Notes: generated by a model from the sequence alone, not told the origin. A DNA stretch of 64,000 nucleotides from Planctomycetota bacterium (GCA_016350165.1 CP066225.1:4898001-4962000), one strand, 5' to 3'. Positions 43,216-51,754 are shown, numbered from the stretch's first letter. Numbers and translations are program-made.

Positions 43216-44904
43216 CTATTTCGGCGTCACATCCACCGCCTCAGGATACTTCACATTGTAGTAATCCAGCAATGCTCTGTATTTCGGAGCCTGTTCCAAG
43301 GGTTCATTCTGATAAGAAATATGCCCCCAAGCTCCAAAATTCGTGGCAGGCTCACAATAATCAAACGCATTAAACATTTGCCCCCCAGCTTTCTCAGTTA
43401 GCCGCATATTCAGCAAGTACGCCTCATACATCTCAGGCAGTACCTGTGCAGTCGCCACCACCGCTGTAGCCGTCTTTCCGCCCGGCGTAAAATGTTGGCC
43501 ACCTTCATACGTCAAGTAAGCCACGCCAAATTTCTTCGCAACGGCTCCCTGTTTCATCCTCGCTTCACCACGTTCGTTTACCAATATCTTCACACCCTCT
43601 GCAACCAATCCTCTTGCCAGTGGCAGTACCTGCTGTTCGCTAACCTTCGGCAAGGCACCGCCTTCATGCTTATTACCAAAATAAGCTGTCGTTGCAATCG
43701 CATCAAAATTCCCCTTCCCAACCTTCACACACAACTGCTCAGTAATCCACGCATTCACTTCCTGCCCAGCAATCACGCGTACAATCCGTTCAGGCTCATC
43801 CACCCAAACTTCATCCCAAATTTTAAATACCCGCGACATTTCCCAAGACCACTCATCTAGCCAATCCCATTTCACCCCTTTAATTGCAGCCTTTTTCTTT
43901 GCCTGATCCATGATGTATCGGTGCTGTTGGAAAACGCCGTTCCAAATCTCATTCGAATACTCAACATAAATCTTCGCATCCGGATGCAGATCCTTCTTCA
44001 CCATCATCGCAAACTGACGCACATAATCATCATCCGCCATCGCAGGCATACAGAACCATGCATCACTTTTCAGTTCATTCGCCAACGCAATCATGTTCTC
44101 AAGTGCAACACCCCGGCCATCTTGATTCTGGTTCTCAATCGTAGGCCGATTACGCCAACTCACTTCCTTATTGTTATTCGTCAACTGCCAGTTCATAAAC
44201 CGAATCGTCCCAAACGGGCGCAATCGTTCTACAAACAAAGGATAAAACGGCGAAGCCTGCCCCTCAGTCCCTGGCAACCAAAGCTTCAAATTCTTCAACC
44301 CATCATTAGGCTGACTTCTTACCCATATCGTCAGCCCTCTTTGTGGCTGCACATCCACTACCACCCTACCCGGCTCGTAACTCAAAATCGTTCCATCACC
44401 ACCAAACCGTATCTCCGCCATTCCTTCCCACGTACAAACATACTGCCCTTCCGGGTACTTCCCCTTCGTATCAACAAACATCTCACCCTTACGCCATCCT
44501 CGATCATCCGTCCACTTAGCCGTTGTTAAAATATTCGCCCACGCCCAGTCTGTCCCCCAGAAACTGACAGGCGACATATTCATCGCTAGTTTACCACTCG
44601 TGATCACTCTTCCCATTGCATCGCGTTTATCCTGCCCCAACGTCTGCAACTTCGCAAGCACTGCCTGCTCTTTTGCATAACTCTCATCCACAAACTTTTT
44701 ATCTTCACCCTCTGCCTTTTTCACCGCTTCTGCCTGTTGCTGTATCTCCTGCATTTTCCTCAGATTCGAGATCCATTCTTCATCGCTCTGATTCGTTCCC
44801 GAATTCTGCCCCCACACAAATGCTACCGCCGCCATCAGCACACCCATAGCCACAAAGTTGATGACGATCCACTTCTGATATTTTCGCAATCGTTTCACTG
44901 ACAA
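43216..44904 (-). CDS. Membrane-anchored TIM-barrel glycosidase-like protein
   Basis: This 562-residue protein has an N-terminal signal anchor (about residues 13-32) and a coiled-coil-like Lys/Glu/Gln-rich stretch (about 45-85). The body contains SFWGTDWAWANILTTAKW, GTIRFMNWQLTNNN and VEYSNEIWNG near residue 313. The last resembles the strand-4 Asn-Glu (acid/base) motif of clan GH-A hydrolases, as in planctomycete proteins annotated as cellulose-binding. The nucleophile Glu is not obvious. A role on an external polysaccharide is inferred. It stands alone, leftward. Confidence 0.65.
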   Translation of the reverse strand: MSVKRLRKYQKWIVINFVAMGVLMAAVAFVWGQNSGTNQSDEEWISNLRKMQEIQQQAEAVKKAEGEDKKFVDESYAKEQAVLAKLQTLGQDKRDAMGRVITSGKLAMNMSPVSFWGTDWAWANILTTAKWTDDRGWRKGEMFVDTKGKYPEGQYVCTWEGMAEIRFGGDGTILSYEPGRVVVDVQPQRGLTIWVRSQPNDGLKNLKLWLPGTEGQASPFYPLFVERLRPFGTIRFMNWQLTNNNKEVSWRNRPTIENQNQDGRGVALENMIALANELKSDAWFCMPAMADDDYVRQFAMMVKKDLHPDAKIYVEYSNEIWNGVFQQHRYIMDQAKKKAAIKGVKWDWLDEWSWEMSRVFKIWDEVWVDEPERIVRVIAGQEVNAWITEQLCVKVGKGNFDAIATTAYFGNKHEGGALPKVSEQQVLPLARGLVAEGVKILVNERGEARMKQGAVAKKFGVAYLTYEGGQHFTPGGKTATAVVATAQVLPEMYEAYLLNMRLTEKAGGQMFNAFDYCEPATNFGAWGHISYQNEPLEQAPKYRALLDYYNVKYPEAVDVTPK

Positions 44905-45170
44905 AATCCCTGCTCATTGCCCCGCAAATGAATCTCATCCCAAATGCATTGTCACAAAACAAAACAGATCACAAATCAATACATGTTATTTCGACCCCCC
45001 GCCTCATTTCACATCATGAATTCCCGCCCAATCTTGCATCTCACCTACACAATCACCCTACTCAATAATCTTTCCCCCTTATCACACCATCTCGCCGATT
45101 CATTAACAAGCACTCACCCAATAAAAAAAGTCCGAACATTTCTGTCCGAACTTCTTATTGGTCAGGTTAA
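44905..45170. other. Intergenic region downstream of tRNA
   Basis: Contains the tRNA terminator and the upstream region of the glycosidase-like gene. No other feature is seen. Confidence 0.4.
45123..45153 (-). terminator. Terminator of tRNA, G:U-rich stem
   Basis: On the - strand AAGTTCGGAC (45153-45144) pairs with GTTCGGACTT (45137-45128) through 10 pairs, several of them G:U, followed by seven T. The pairing works only for the - strand RNA. Confidence 0.8.
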
Positions 45171-45243
45171 TGGGAGCACCTGGGTTCGAACCAGGGACCG
45201 ATCGATTATGAGTCGACTGCTCTAACCACTGAGCTATGCTCCC
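45171..45243 (-). tRNA. tRNA with CAT anticodon, probably tRNA-Ile2 (lysidine type)
   Basis: A complete cloverleaf on the - strand: acceptor GGGAGCA/TGCTCCC, D-arm GCTCAGTGGTTAGAGC, anticodon loop CTCATAA, T-arm CCTGGTTCGAACCCAGG, discriminator A, no CCA. The first base pair is G:C, so it is not the initiator. The D-arm and anticodon arm (AGCAGTCGACTCATAATCGA) resemble bacterial tRNA-Ile(CAU) more than elongator tRNA-Met, but the choice is not certain without a classifier. Confidence 0.95.
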
Positions 45244-45333
45244 AAAATCGGTCGTGTTAGTATAGCGAATTCACCGTCGTTTGTGCATCATCCACAACGA
45301 TTGTGAAAAAAACACGTAATCTCGGATAAAGCC

Positions 45334-46368
45334 ATGCTCAGAAACAACTTCTACAACAATTCCCTCATTTGCATCACACTCCTTGCTGTTGCAATTTTTC
45401 TCATTCCAGCCTGTTCGCCCATGACCTTCGTCGTCGGCCTCGGCCCCTCCCAAAAAGAGCTCGAAACCCAGATCGTCCAAGCTGAGCCTAACGCGCAGAA
45501 GCGTGAAGTCGCCATCATCGACGTTTCAGGTGTCATCATCAACGCCAATCAGCCAGGCCCCCTTTTCACCGAAGGCGAGCATCCAATCTCACTCTTCCGT
45601 GAAAAACTCGAAAAAGCAGCCGCTGATCCCAACGTTCGAGCCGTCATACTCCGCATCAACTCTCCAGGTGGAGGCGTTACCGCTTCCGACGCGATGTATC
45701 GTGAAGTGCAGCGTTTTAAGCAAATCACTCAAGATACAAAACCTGTCATTGCACTCATGATGGACGTCGCAGCCTCCGGCGGCTACTACCTCGCATGTGC
45801 GTCTGACGAAATCATCGCATATCCCACCACCGTCACCGGCTCCATCGGCGTCATCTTCCAGACCCTCTCCGTTGAGCCCGCCCTCTCACGCATCGGCATT
45901 CAATCCAACACCATCACCTCAGGCCCCAACAAAGCTGCCGGCTCACCCCTTCAATCCATGACACAAAATCAGCGTGAAGTTCTCCAGAAGATGGTCGATA
46001 ACTTCTATGCACGTTTTACCTCTGTCGTACGCAATGCACGTCCAAACATCCCTGCAAACAAGTTCCAGCAAGTAACCGATGGACGCGTTTTCTCAGGCGA
46101 TCAAGCCCTCGAACTCGGCCTCGTCGATCATCTCGGCGACATCCAAACAGCTTTCAATCGTGCAAAATCACTCGCGCACATCCCCGCTGCAAACCTCACC
46201 ATCTATCACCGCCCACTCTCCTACGTCCCCACACCTTACGCTCAAGCACCCATCAATCCTAATCAATCAAACGCAGCCCCAGCCTTTAACGTTTCTGCTT
46301 CATTCAATCCAAGTTCACTTAAACTCCCCACCGGCTTCTATTACCTCTGGTCCCCTGCACTTCATTAG
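45334..46368 (+). CDS. sppA: Signal peptide peptidase SppA (S49 serine protease)
   Basis: This 344-residue protein has a lipoprotein-like leader (lipobox IPAC, Cys27) and one S49 domain. Blocks include VILRINSPGGGVTASDAMY, the catalytic Ser in VAASGGYYLAC, GSIGVIFQ, and the Lys of the Ser-Lys dyad in SGPNKAAGSPL. It degrades cleaved signal peptides and other membrane-associated peptides from outside the membrane. The short, single-domain form is normal for many bacteria. A small zinc-ribbon gene follows by 57 bp and may be co-transcribed. Confidence 0.92.
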   Translation: MLRNNFYNNSLICITLLAVAIFLIPACSPMTFVVGLGPSQKELETQIVQAEPNAQKREVAIIDVSGVIINANQPGPLFTEGEHPISLFREKLEKAAADPNVRAVILRINSPGGGVTASDAMYREVQRFKQITQDTKPVIALMMDVAASGGYYLACASDEIIAYPTTVTGSIGVIFQTLSVEPALSRIGIQSNTITSGPNKAAGSPLQSMTQNQREVLQKMVDNFYARFTSVVRNARPNIPANKFQQVTDGRVFSGDQALELGLVDHLGDIQTAFNRAKSLAHIPAANLTIYHRPLSYVPTPYAQAPINPNQSNAAPAFNVSASFNPSSLKLPTGFYYLWSPALH

Positions 46369-46425
46369 TGCTACAATCACATACCCACCATGCCTGTAAT
46401 TTTTTGTTCAAAGATAGGCTAACGC

Positions 46426-46791
46426 ATGCTCGAACTGCACTGCCCAAAATGCAATCAATCACTCAATATCGATGAAGCCTTCGCCGGCTCCGTCTGTCGT
46501 TGCTCAAATTGCGGCACCCTCATGTCCATCCCCGAACTACCTGCATCAAAACATAACACACCACCAGAAGATCAACCCATCTCGCGCATCGACAACCCCC
46601 TCCAACCCTCTACTCCACAACCCAAACCTCAAACACATAAACTCTCGACCAGTAAAAAGCAATCCAAATTGCGATCAACTATCAAATTCCTCACCCTGCT
46701 CATTTTCATCCTTCTCGCAATCGCAATCACGGTCTACGTCCTTGTCTACCTCAATCAAAACCCAGGCATCCTCACCCAACCTCCAAAATAA
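46426..46791 (+). CDS. Zinc-ribbon protein with C-terminal membrane helix
   Basis: This 121-residue protein starts with a four-Cys zinc ribbon (CPKCNQSL ... CRCSNCGTLM), then a Pro/Gln/Ser-rich linker and one C-terminal hydrophobic helix (LLIFILLAIAITVYVLVYL). Planctomycetes carry many such 'CPxC...CxC' proteins of unknown role. Tail anchoring suggests a cytoplasmic ribbon on the membrane. It follows sppA by 57 bp and ends at a bidirectional terminator shared with a cupin gene. Confidence 0.7.
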   Translation: MLELHCPKCNQSLNIDEAFAGSVCRCSNCGTLMSIPELPASKHNTPPEDQPISRIDNPLQPSTPQPKPQTHKLSTSKKQSKLRSTIKFLTLLIFILLAIAITVYVLVYLNQNPGILTQPPK

Positions 46792-46811
46792 ATTTCTTCC
46801 TGATTGCGCAT

Positions 46812-46842
46812 AAAAAAAGTGAGTCATTTTGACTCACTTTTA
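46812..46842. terminator. Bidirectional terminator between zinc-ribbon and cupin genes
   Basis: AAAGTGAGTC and GACTCACTTT form a perfect 10-bp stem with a short loop and T tracts on both strands. Confidence 0.9.
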
Positions 46843-46843
46843 C

Positions 46844-47200
46844 TTATTTTTCAGCTTCAATTTTAATCTTGTACCTGTCCGCCTGATCAAACAACGTCAG
46901 ATCTCTATACCCAGCTTTGATCTTCGCAGAATGCACAACCCCATCCCTAATCTCATATGTGTCACCCTTCCGATACGTCTTTGTTTCTTCACCAATCGTC
47001 AACTCAATCTCTCCGTCAAGCACAACGCCCCACTGCGCTTTATGTGCATGTGGCGCAACCTCAACATCTTCATCAAACGACATGAAAACAAATTGTTGCT
47101 CACCAGCATTCATTACTTTTGAATGTACACCGTCAACCGGGATATCTGCTTCATGCCAGTGCAAAGCTAGACTTGGAAATGTCGAATCATCCATAACCAA
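46844..47200 (-). CDS. Small cupin-domain protein
   Basis: This 118-residue single-domain cupin has the first motif around EVAPHAHKAQWGVVLDGEIEL (His-x-His-type metal ligands) and the second around VHSAKIKAGYRD. The beta-barrel is complete. Small cupins bind metals and act as isomerases, dioxygenases or sensors; this one has no diagnostic partner. It lies 27 bp downstream of the MlaE permease gene on the same strand, so it may be co-transcribed. Confidence 0.85.
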   Translation of the reverse strand: MVMDDSTFPSLALHWHEADIPVDGVHSKVMNAGEQQFVFMSFDEDVEVAPHAHKAQWGVVLDGEIELTIGEETKTYRKGDTYEIRDGVVHSAKIKAGYRDLTLFDQADRYKIKIEAEK

Positions 47201-47227
47201 ATACCTTTCACATACCCCAAACGCGCA

Positions 47228-48067
47228 TCAACCAAATGCCGTAATCCCACCGCTTCCCCAAATGATCGTATACAAATTCTTGAAGAACGTCGCCAGGAAG
47301 AAATTACTGATGATGATCGCAATAAAGCTCGTCACAAAAGCATCAGTCGCAGCACGGCCAACACCCGAAGCACCAGCACCACAATTAAACCCTTTATAGC
47401 AACTGATCACACCAATCGCGCCGCCAAAGAAGAACCCTTTACCTAGCCCCGTAAAGATATCCCAAGGCCCAACAAAACTTCTTGAAAACGCCCAGTACTC
47501 ACCATTGTCAACACCATACCCGCGAACGATCACAAACCAGCCACCCAGCACACCAAGAAGGTCACTAAACACTGTCAATACAGGTACCATGATCAAGCAA
47601 GCCAATACACGTGGCACCACCAAATACGCAATCGGATCAGTCCCCATCACCCTAAGCGCATCAATCTGTTCCGTCACTTTCATCGTACCAAGCTCAGCAC
47701 TGATCGCGCCACCAACTCGCCCTGCGATCATCACCGCCGCAAGCACAGGCCCGATCTGTTTCAGTACTGAAATACTGATGATCCCACCAAGCCTCGCCTC
47801 CTGCCCGATCGCAGCAAACTGGTCATAAGCTTCAACACCAAAAACCATACCCACAAACGCGCCCACCAGCATCACTACCCACATACTCTTGGTACCGATA
47901 CTGTAGAGTTGCGGTATCAGCAGTCGAAACCGCCCAAATGCCTGGCCACCCCAGACAGCCCACATCGCAGCCGAACCGCAGAACATCGCAAACTGCCCCG
48001 CAAGGTCCAGCTGTTCAATCACCTTACGTCCAAGCTCACCAACGCGTTGTGTTACAAGACTGACCAT
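47228..48067 (-). CDS. mlaE: MlaE-family ABC transporter permease
   Basis: About 279 residues with five or six membrane helices and the MlaE signature GRVGGAISAELGTMKVTEQIDALRVMG in parts, followed by DPIAYLVVPRVLACLIMVPVLT. MlaE is the permease of phospholipid/lipid ABC systems that maintain outer-membrane asymmetry. The partner ATPase (MlaF) and substrate-binding MlaD are not in the window. The ATG at 48067 is chosen; the frame is open to 48121 but the extra 18 residues lack family similarity. Divergent from the DUF192 gene. Confidence 0.88.
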   Translation of the reverse strand: MVSLVTQRVGELGRKVIEQLDLAGQFAMFCGSAAMWAVWGGQAFGRFRLLIPQLYSIGTKSMWVVMLVGAFVGMVFGVEAYDQFAAIGQEARLGGIISISVLKQIGPVLAAVMIAGRVGGAISAELGTMKVTEQIDALRVMGTDPIAYLVVPRVLACLIMVPVLTVFSDLLGVLGGWFVIVRGYGVDNGEYWAFSRSFVGPWDIFTGLGKGFFFGGAIGVISCYKGFNCGAGASGVGRAATDAFVTSFIAIIISNFFLATFFKNLYTIIWGSGGITAFG

Positions 48068-48323
48068 GAACCCTGATCTTCCTTTTATTACCGATAGCAC
48101 CACAAGCTCACATGCCTGCAATACAGTTTCTCATCATAACGCTTGCGCAACCCCAAGCCCCTGCTCGCTTTCCCCATCACCACACGCTTCCATCCCCTCA
48201 CCACCACCGCAAGCATACAAAATCTACATCGGAATTTATACTCGCCTCATCCCAATCTATCATCTGTTATATTCATTAAAATTCCGTAACCAACGCGCAT
48301 CCAAGCCGATAACATTATCAATC

Positions 48324-48815
48324 ATGAAAACACACACACCCATCTTCTTTCTGATCGCATTCCTCATCACATTCACCCTCTCTGCATGTACCGCGCAGCC
48401 AGCCCCCGATCTACTCGAACCCATCGACCTCACCATCAAAGATCAGACCTATTCACTTGAGCTAGCCGTCACACCCCAGGCCCGTTTCCAAGGCCTCTCC
48501 GATCGAAAATCCATGCCCGACAACCAAGGCATGCTCTTCGTCTTCCCATACCCCATGCAAACCTACTTCGTCATGCGCCGATGCTACTTCCCCATCGACA
48601 TCATCTTCCTCGACGCCTCAGGCCGCATCACCGCCACACATAAAATGAAAGTCGTTCCCATCGATACTCCCGAAAACGACCTCCCTCGCTATTCCTCACG
48701 TTATCCCGCTCAATTCGCCATCGAACTCCACGGCGGGCAACTGCAAAAACTCAATCTAAAAGACGGCGATCTTATACAACTTCCCATTCAATCACTTAAG
48801 AAGCTCGCTAAGTAG
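48324..48815 (+). CDS. DUF192 family lipoprotein
   Basis: This 163-residue protein has a lipobox LSAC (Cys22) and a full DUF192 domain: LAVTPQARFQGLSDRKSMPDNQGMLFVF in pieces, FVMRRCYFPIDIIFLD and FAIELHGGQL. DUF192 (YceD-like beta) proteins are often secreted or lipid-anchored and of unknown function. The ATG at 48324 starts a typical lipoprotein leader; the frame extends upstream to 48066, but that part is Pro/Ser/His-rich and not family-like. It is divergent from mlaE and 138 bp before the phosphatase gene. Confidence 0.85.
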   Translation: MKTHTPIFFLIAFLITFTLSACTAQPAPDLLEPIDLTIKDQTYSLELAVTPQARFQGLSDRKSMPDNQGMLFVFPYPMQTYFVMRRCYFPIDIIFLDASGRITATHKMKVVPIDTPENDLPRYSSRYPAQFAIELHGGQLQKLNLKDGDLIQLPIQSLKKLAK

Positions 48816-48953
48816 TCCGATACCTCTACTAAGAAGTAACTCTTAACGCGTAAGGTGCGTCTATATCAAGCCTTACAAACCCCATAACCCGCACAAACCC
48901 ACCCACTCACCTATGATCACCGCCAAGGACCCAGACTTAGTAGAGGATGGAAC

Positions 48954-50195
48954 GTGAGCAAGCTGATTCTCATCGTAGAAGATCAATCACTTCAGCAAAT
49001 AGTAGAGAAACAGGTCCAGAACCTGCTCGAACATTGGGGCGGCTCAGACAAGCCGCAATCCCAAATCATTTTTGCATCCGATCTTCACTCACACACACAA
49101 GCCCTCACCACCGGCGTCGCTTGGATCTGGTACAACAACTCATCATCCTCATCACTCTACGAAACACTTGGCATCGTCCAGGATTCGCACATCCCCTCCA
49201 TGATCACCTTCACCTCAGAACTCGACCCACACGGCTCCACCTTCGACGACGGCATCGTCTTCTGTCATCCCGACGCAACACCCGATCAAACCGCCGTCAT
49301 GATCCGCACGCTTTTCTGTCAGTACCACATGATCGATGGCATGCGTCAAGAAATGCGCGTCCTCAAAGCCCATCAAGGCGGCCTCGCCGACCAAATCGGC
49401 AAGATGGACGAAGAACTCCGCCTCGCTGCCCAACTACAAAAAGAATTCCTCCCACGTGAGCTTCCAACCCTCCACGATGTCTCATTCCAAGTCCTTTGGC
49501 GACCAGCAGGCTACGTCTCAGGCGACATCTACGACGTACAACGTCTCGACGAAAACCACATCGGCTTCTTCGTCGCCGACGCTGTCGGTCACGGCGTCCC
49601 CGCCGCCCTCATGACCATGTACATCAAACGCTCACTCCAAACCAAAGTCATCGACCCCGACTCACCGCGTGGCTACCGCATCCTCACTCCATCCGAAACC
49701 CTCGCAAAACTAAACCACGACATGATCGAGCGTCAAGCTGGCAAAGTTCGCTTCGCCACTGCTTGTTGTGGCCTCATCAACTGCAAAACCAACACACTCC
49801 AAATCGCCCGCGCTGGTCACCCCTTCCCCATGGTTCTCCGAGCCGACGGCTCTAACTCCATGATCGAACCCGAAGGCGGCCTCCTCGGCGTCTTCCCCGA
49901 CGAAGATTTCGAACAAGCAGAAGTCATCCTCAACCCAAACGATCGTCTACTCCTCTACTCCGACGGCTTCGAAGTCGCATTCCCACAAATCGGCACAAAA
50001 ACCTCAGAAGGCCGCATCGCCAACGAGCAATACCTCGAAGAATTCAATATGCTTCGTGAAGGCCATCTCGAAGAAGTCTTCGACCGCTTCTGTTCACGCC
50101 TCGACGAGCAAGCCGGCTCACTCAACCAACGCGATGACCTCACCGTCATCTGTCTCGCCGTCAACGAAGCCCAAGCCCAACAAAATGCCGCCTAA
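48954..50195 (+). CDS. SpoIIE/RsbU-type PP2C phosphatase with receiver-like N-terminus
   Basis: Starts at GTG (48954). Residues ~1-125 resemble a degenerate receiver domain (LILIVEDQSLQQIVEKQ), followed by a coiled helix (MDEELRLAAQLQKEFLP) and a PPM/SpoIIE phosphatase domain with GDIYDVQRLDEN, VADAVGHGVPAALM, RAGHPFPM, YSDGFEVA and DDLTVICL, carrying the metal-binding aspartates. RsbU-like enzymes dephosphorylate anti-anti-sigma factors in partner-switching stress or biofilm control. No STAS or HATPase partner lies adjacent. Its expected role is a signalling output; the input is unclear. Confidence 0.9.
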   Translation: MSKLILIVEDQSLQQIVEKQVQNLLEHWGGSDKPQSQIIFASDLHSHTQALTTGVAWIWYNNSSSSSLYETLGIVQDSHIPSMITFTSELDPHGSTFDDGIVFCHPDATPDQTAVMIRTLFCQYHMIDGMRQEMRVLKAHQGGLADQIGKMDEELRLAAQLQKEFLPRELPTLHDVSFQVLWRPAGYVSGDIYDVQRLDENHIGFFVADAVGHGVPAALMTMYIKRSLQTKVIDPDSPRGYRILTPSETLAKLNHDMIERQAGKVRFATACCGLINCKTNTLQIARAGHPFPMVLRADGSNSMIEPEGGLLGVFPDEDFEQAEVILNPNDRLLLYSDGFEVAFPQIGTKTSEGRIANEQYLEEFNMLREGHLEEVFDRFCSRLDEQAGSLNQRDDLTVICLAVNEAQAQQNAA

Positions 50196-50228
50196 TCACC
50201 AGATAGACATGCGAATAACCCTATAAAA

Positions 50229-50252
50229 AACGCCGCGAAGATTTGCGGCGAG
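50229..50252 (-). terminator. Terminator downstream of GIY-YIG-like gene
   Basis: CGCCGC and GCGGCG flank an 8-nt loop. On the - strand the stem is followed by TTTTTTATAG. It lies ~95 bp beyond the leftward gene's stop. Confidence 0.75.
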
Positions 50253-50343
50253 TCAATAAACGATTGTTCAAAATAAAAAGCATCAATTACCTGCAAGCAC
50301 GTTCATGTCTCGCTTGCGTCTTTCCTAGCACTAGCACTTCCAC

Positions 50344-50676
50344 CTAATTACAAGGCGGCTCATAAGCAGCAATCAAATCCTCAGCAATCTTCTTCCTCTG
50401 CTCAGGACTATTCTTTCTGCAAACACAAATCATATTCGCCTTCAGCTTCGTCAACTCACCCGACTTCGGATGCTCACGAAATTCACGCTGCATATCACCC
50501 GTCTCACCAATCAACAAACTCTGATGCGTAAACTTCTTCGTCTTCGCCTTATGCCGATTACTCACAAAATAAACCCCAGCCATCCCTTCATCCCAAAACA
50601 TGTCATACGGATAAACATCAAACGGATAAGCCACCCCTGACTTCCCAGTAAATTTAACGGTTGAAATACGCGACAT
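50344..50676 (-). CDS. Small GIY-YIG-nuclease-like protein
   Basis: This 110-residue protein has AGVYFVSN, then HQSLLIGETGDMQREF after a spacer, matching the GIY...YIG hairpin with substitutions (GVY and LIG). The C-terminal IAEDLIAAYEPPCN resembles the E...L...(K/P)PP.N ending of GIY-YIG domains. The full catalytic set (Arg on the first helix, Glu near the end) may be present but altered, so nuclease activity is uncertain. It is monocistronic with a terminator. It could instead be an uncharacterised small cytosolic protein. Confidence 0.7.
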   Translation of the reverse strand: MSRISTVKFTGKSGVAYPFDVYPYDMFWDEGMAGVYFVSNRHKAKTKKFTHQSLLIGETGDMQREFREHPKSGELTKLKANMICVCRKNSPEQRKKIAEDLIAAYEPPCN

Positions 50677-50790
50677 ATCAAATCCCTCTTTAAGTACTGG
50701 ATAAAACGCAATAGGTACACATCAATAAAACCAATCACCACCCCAATATTCTCATCGCACCCCACCCATTCTGCAAGGATTTTTTACGTA

Positions 50791-51207
50791 TCACACCTGT
50801 CGCTCTTTAAACACAATCACATACCCGCACTCAGGGCAACTTTCTTGCTCTTCATCCAACCCCTTCGTCATATACCCACACGCCACGCACCGTTTCACAC
50901 GAATCAAACCATCCGCATCCATCTCATCCACATAACTTTTCATCACCCGCATAAACACTCGCATGATCACAAAAGCGCTCGCCCCAACGATACCCATCCC
51001 AATCATCCAAACCCAACCTTTGCCCAGCAACGCAATCACACCCGCAATCACTAGAAAATTCAGCACAAACAAACCTCTGACCAACCGCATCTTTAGCATC
51101 TCTTCACGCCACACCAACCGCAGCAACTTCTTCCGCGCATCCTTAGGTAACCTCCCCGCAATCGGACAAATCGCCCACACATACGGTATTTCACTGTAAT
51201 TCGCCAT
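50791..51207 (-). CDS. Small membrane protein with C-terminal zinc ribbon
   Basis: This 138-residue protein has two hydrophobic helices (about residues 44-85: LFVLNFLVIAGVIALL, WMIGMGIVGASAFVI) and a C-terminal four-Cys ribbon (CVACGYMTKG ... CPECGYVIVF). Similar small planctomycete membrane/ribbon proteins have no known role. The start ATG has no strong ribosome site. It follows the NTF2-like gene by about 20 bp on the same strand, so the two may be co-transcribed. Confidence 0.65.
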   Translation of the reverse strand: MANYSEIPYVWAICPIAGRLPKDARKKLLRLVWREEMLKMRLVRGLFVLNFLVIAGVIALLGKGWVWMIGMGIVGASAFVIMRVFMRVMKSYVDEMDADGLIRVKRCVACGYMTKGLDEEQESCPECGYVIVFKERQV

Positions 51208-51228
51208 GCATCAAGCCCCAGCTGTCGT

Positions 51229-51612
51229 TTAGCTTATATCAGTCAAACGCACAATTTTTCCATCCGCAAACTCAAACTCAGATGTCCCGCGCAAGCTTAG
51301 CTCCTGACCTGCCTTCAATCCGTTTGGCAAATCAATCGCCAACCTGCCCGTATAAAAAATCTTCACAACCATTTTCTCACCCATCGTGACCATCTCATCA
51401 ATCACCTGTTCCCGCTCTGAAAACAATACCCGTCCTTGCTCCGCCATCGAACGGAATTCATCAATCCCATTCGCATTTGCCGTCACCTTGCCATCCGACA
51501 CATTCTCAAAAACAATCCCCTCATTCAAAAGCTCTAGCATCCCCTCAACATCAAACGCGTTATAGCATTCAATATAAGTCCGAATCACTTCAACCTTCTG
51601 CTCATCAGTCAT
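51229..51612 (-). CDS. SnoaL/NTF2-like protein
   Basis: About 127 residues of cone-shaped alpha+beta barrel type: VEVIRTYIECYNAFDVEGMLELLNEGIVF, then FRSMAEQGRVLF, VTMGEKMVVKIFYTGRL and LRGTSEFEFADGKI in pieces. NTF2-like proteins include isomerases, lyases and pure binding domains; no catalytic signature is clear here. The ATG at 51612 is preferred because a terminator hairpin of the upstream ribE transcript covers 51657-51686. Probably forms a unit with the ribbon membrane protein downstream. Confidence 0.75.
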   Translation of the reverse strand: MTDEQKVEVIRTYIECYNAFDVEGMLELLNEGIVFENVSDGKVTANANGIDEFRSMAEQGRVLFSEREQVIDEMVTMGEKMVVKIFYTGRLAIDLPNGLKAGQELSLRGTSEFEFADGKIVRLTDIS

Positions 51613-51651
51613 AAATACATATCTCCAAAAACCATCATCAAACAACCTAAA

Positions 51652-51686
51652 TAAAACACGCCCATTCTCTTCCAAGAACGGGCGTG
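51652..51686 (-). terminator. Terminator after ribE
   Basis: CACGCCCATTCT and AGAACGGGCGTG form a long stem with one mismatch. On the - strand it is followed by TTTTATTT. It ends the ribE transcript. Confidence 0.8.
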
Positions 51687-51727
51687 CATCAATCTTTTAT
51701 TTTTAGTATGAGTTCTGCTGCTCAATA

Positions 51728-51754
51728 TTAGCCGGCGAGCCACGCTCGCCGTGC
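51728..51754 (+). repeat. REP-like palindrome, copy 1
   Basis: TTAGCCGGCGAGCCACGCTC, then GCCGTGC; GGCGAG pairs with CTCGCC. It shares the pattern TAGCC-stem-loop-stem and the trailing CACCCCTCA with three copies upstream of ribE. Confidence 0.6.

Noticed and set aside
45171-45243. Initiator tRNA-fMet
   Set aside because: The first pair is G:C and not the C:A mismatch of bacterial initiators.
48066-48323. Upstream extension of the DUF192 protein
   Set aside because: The added 86 residues are Pro/Ser/His-rich and precede a normal lipoprotein leader at 48324; they also overlap the mlaE promoter side.
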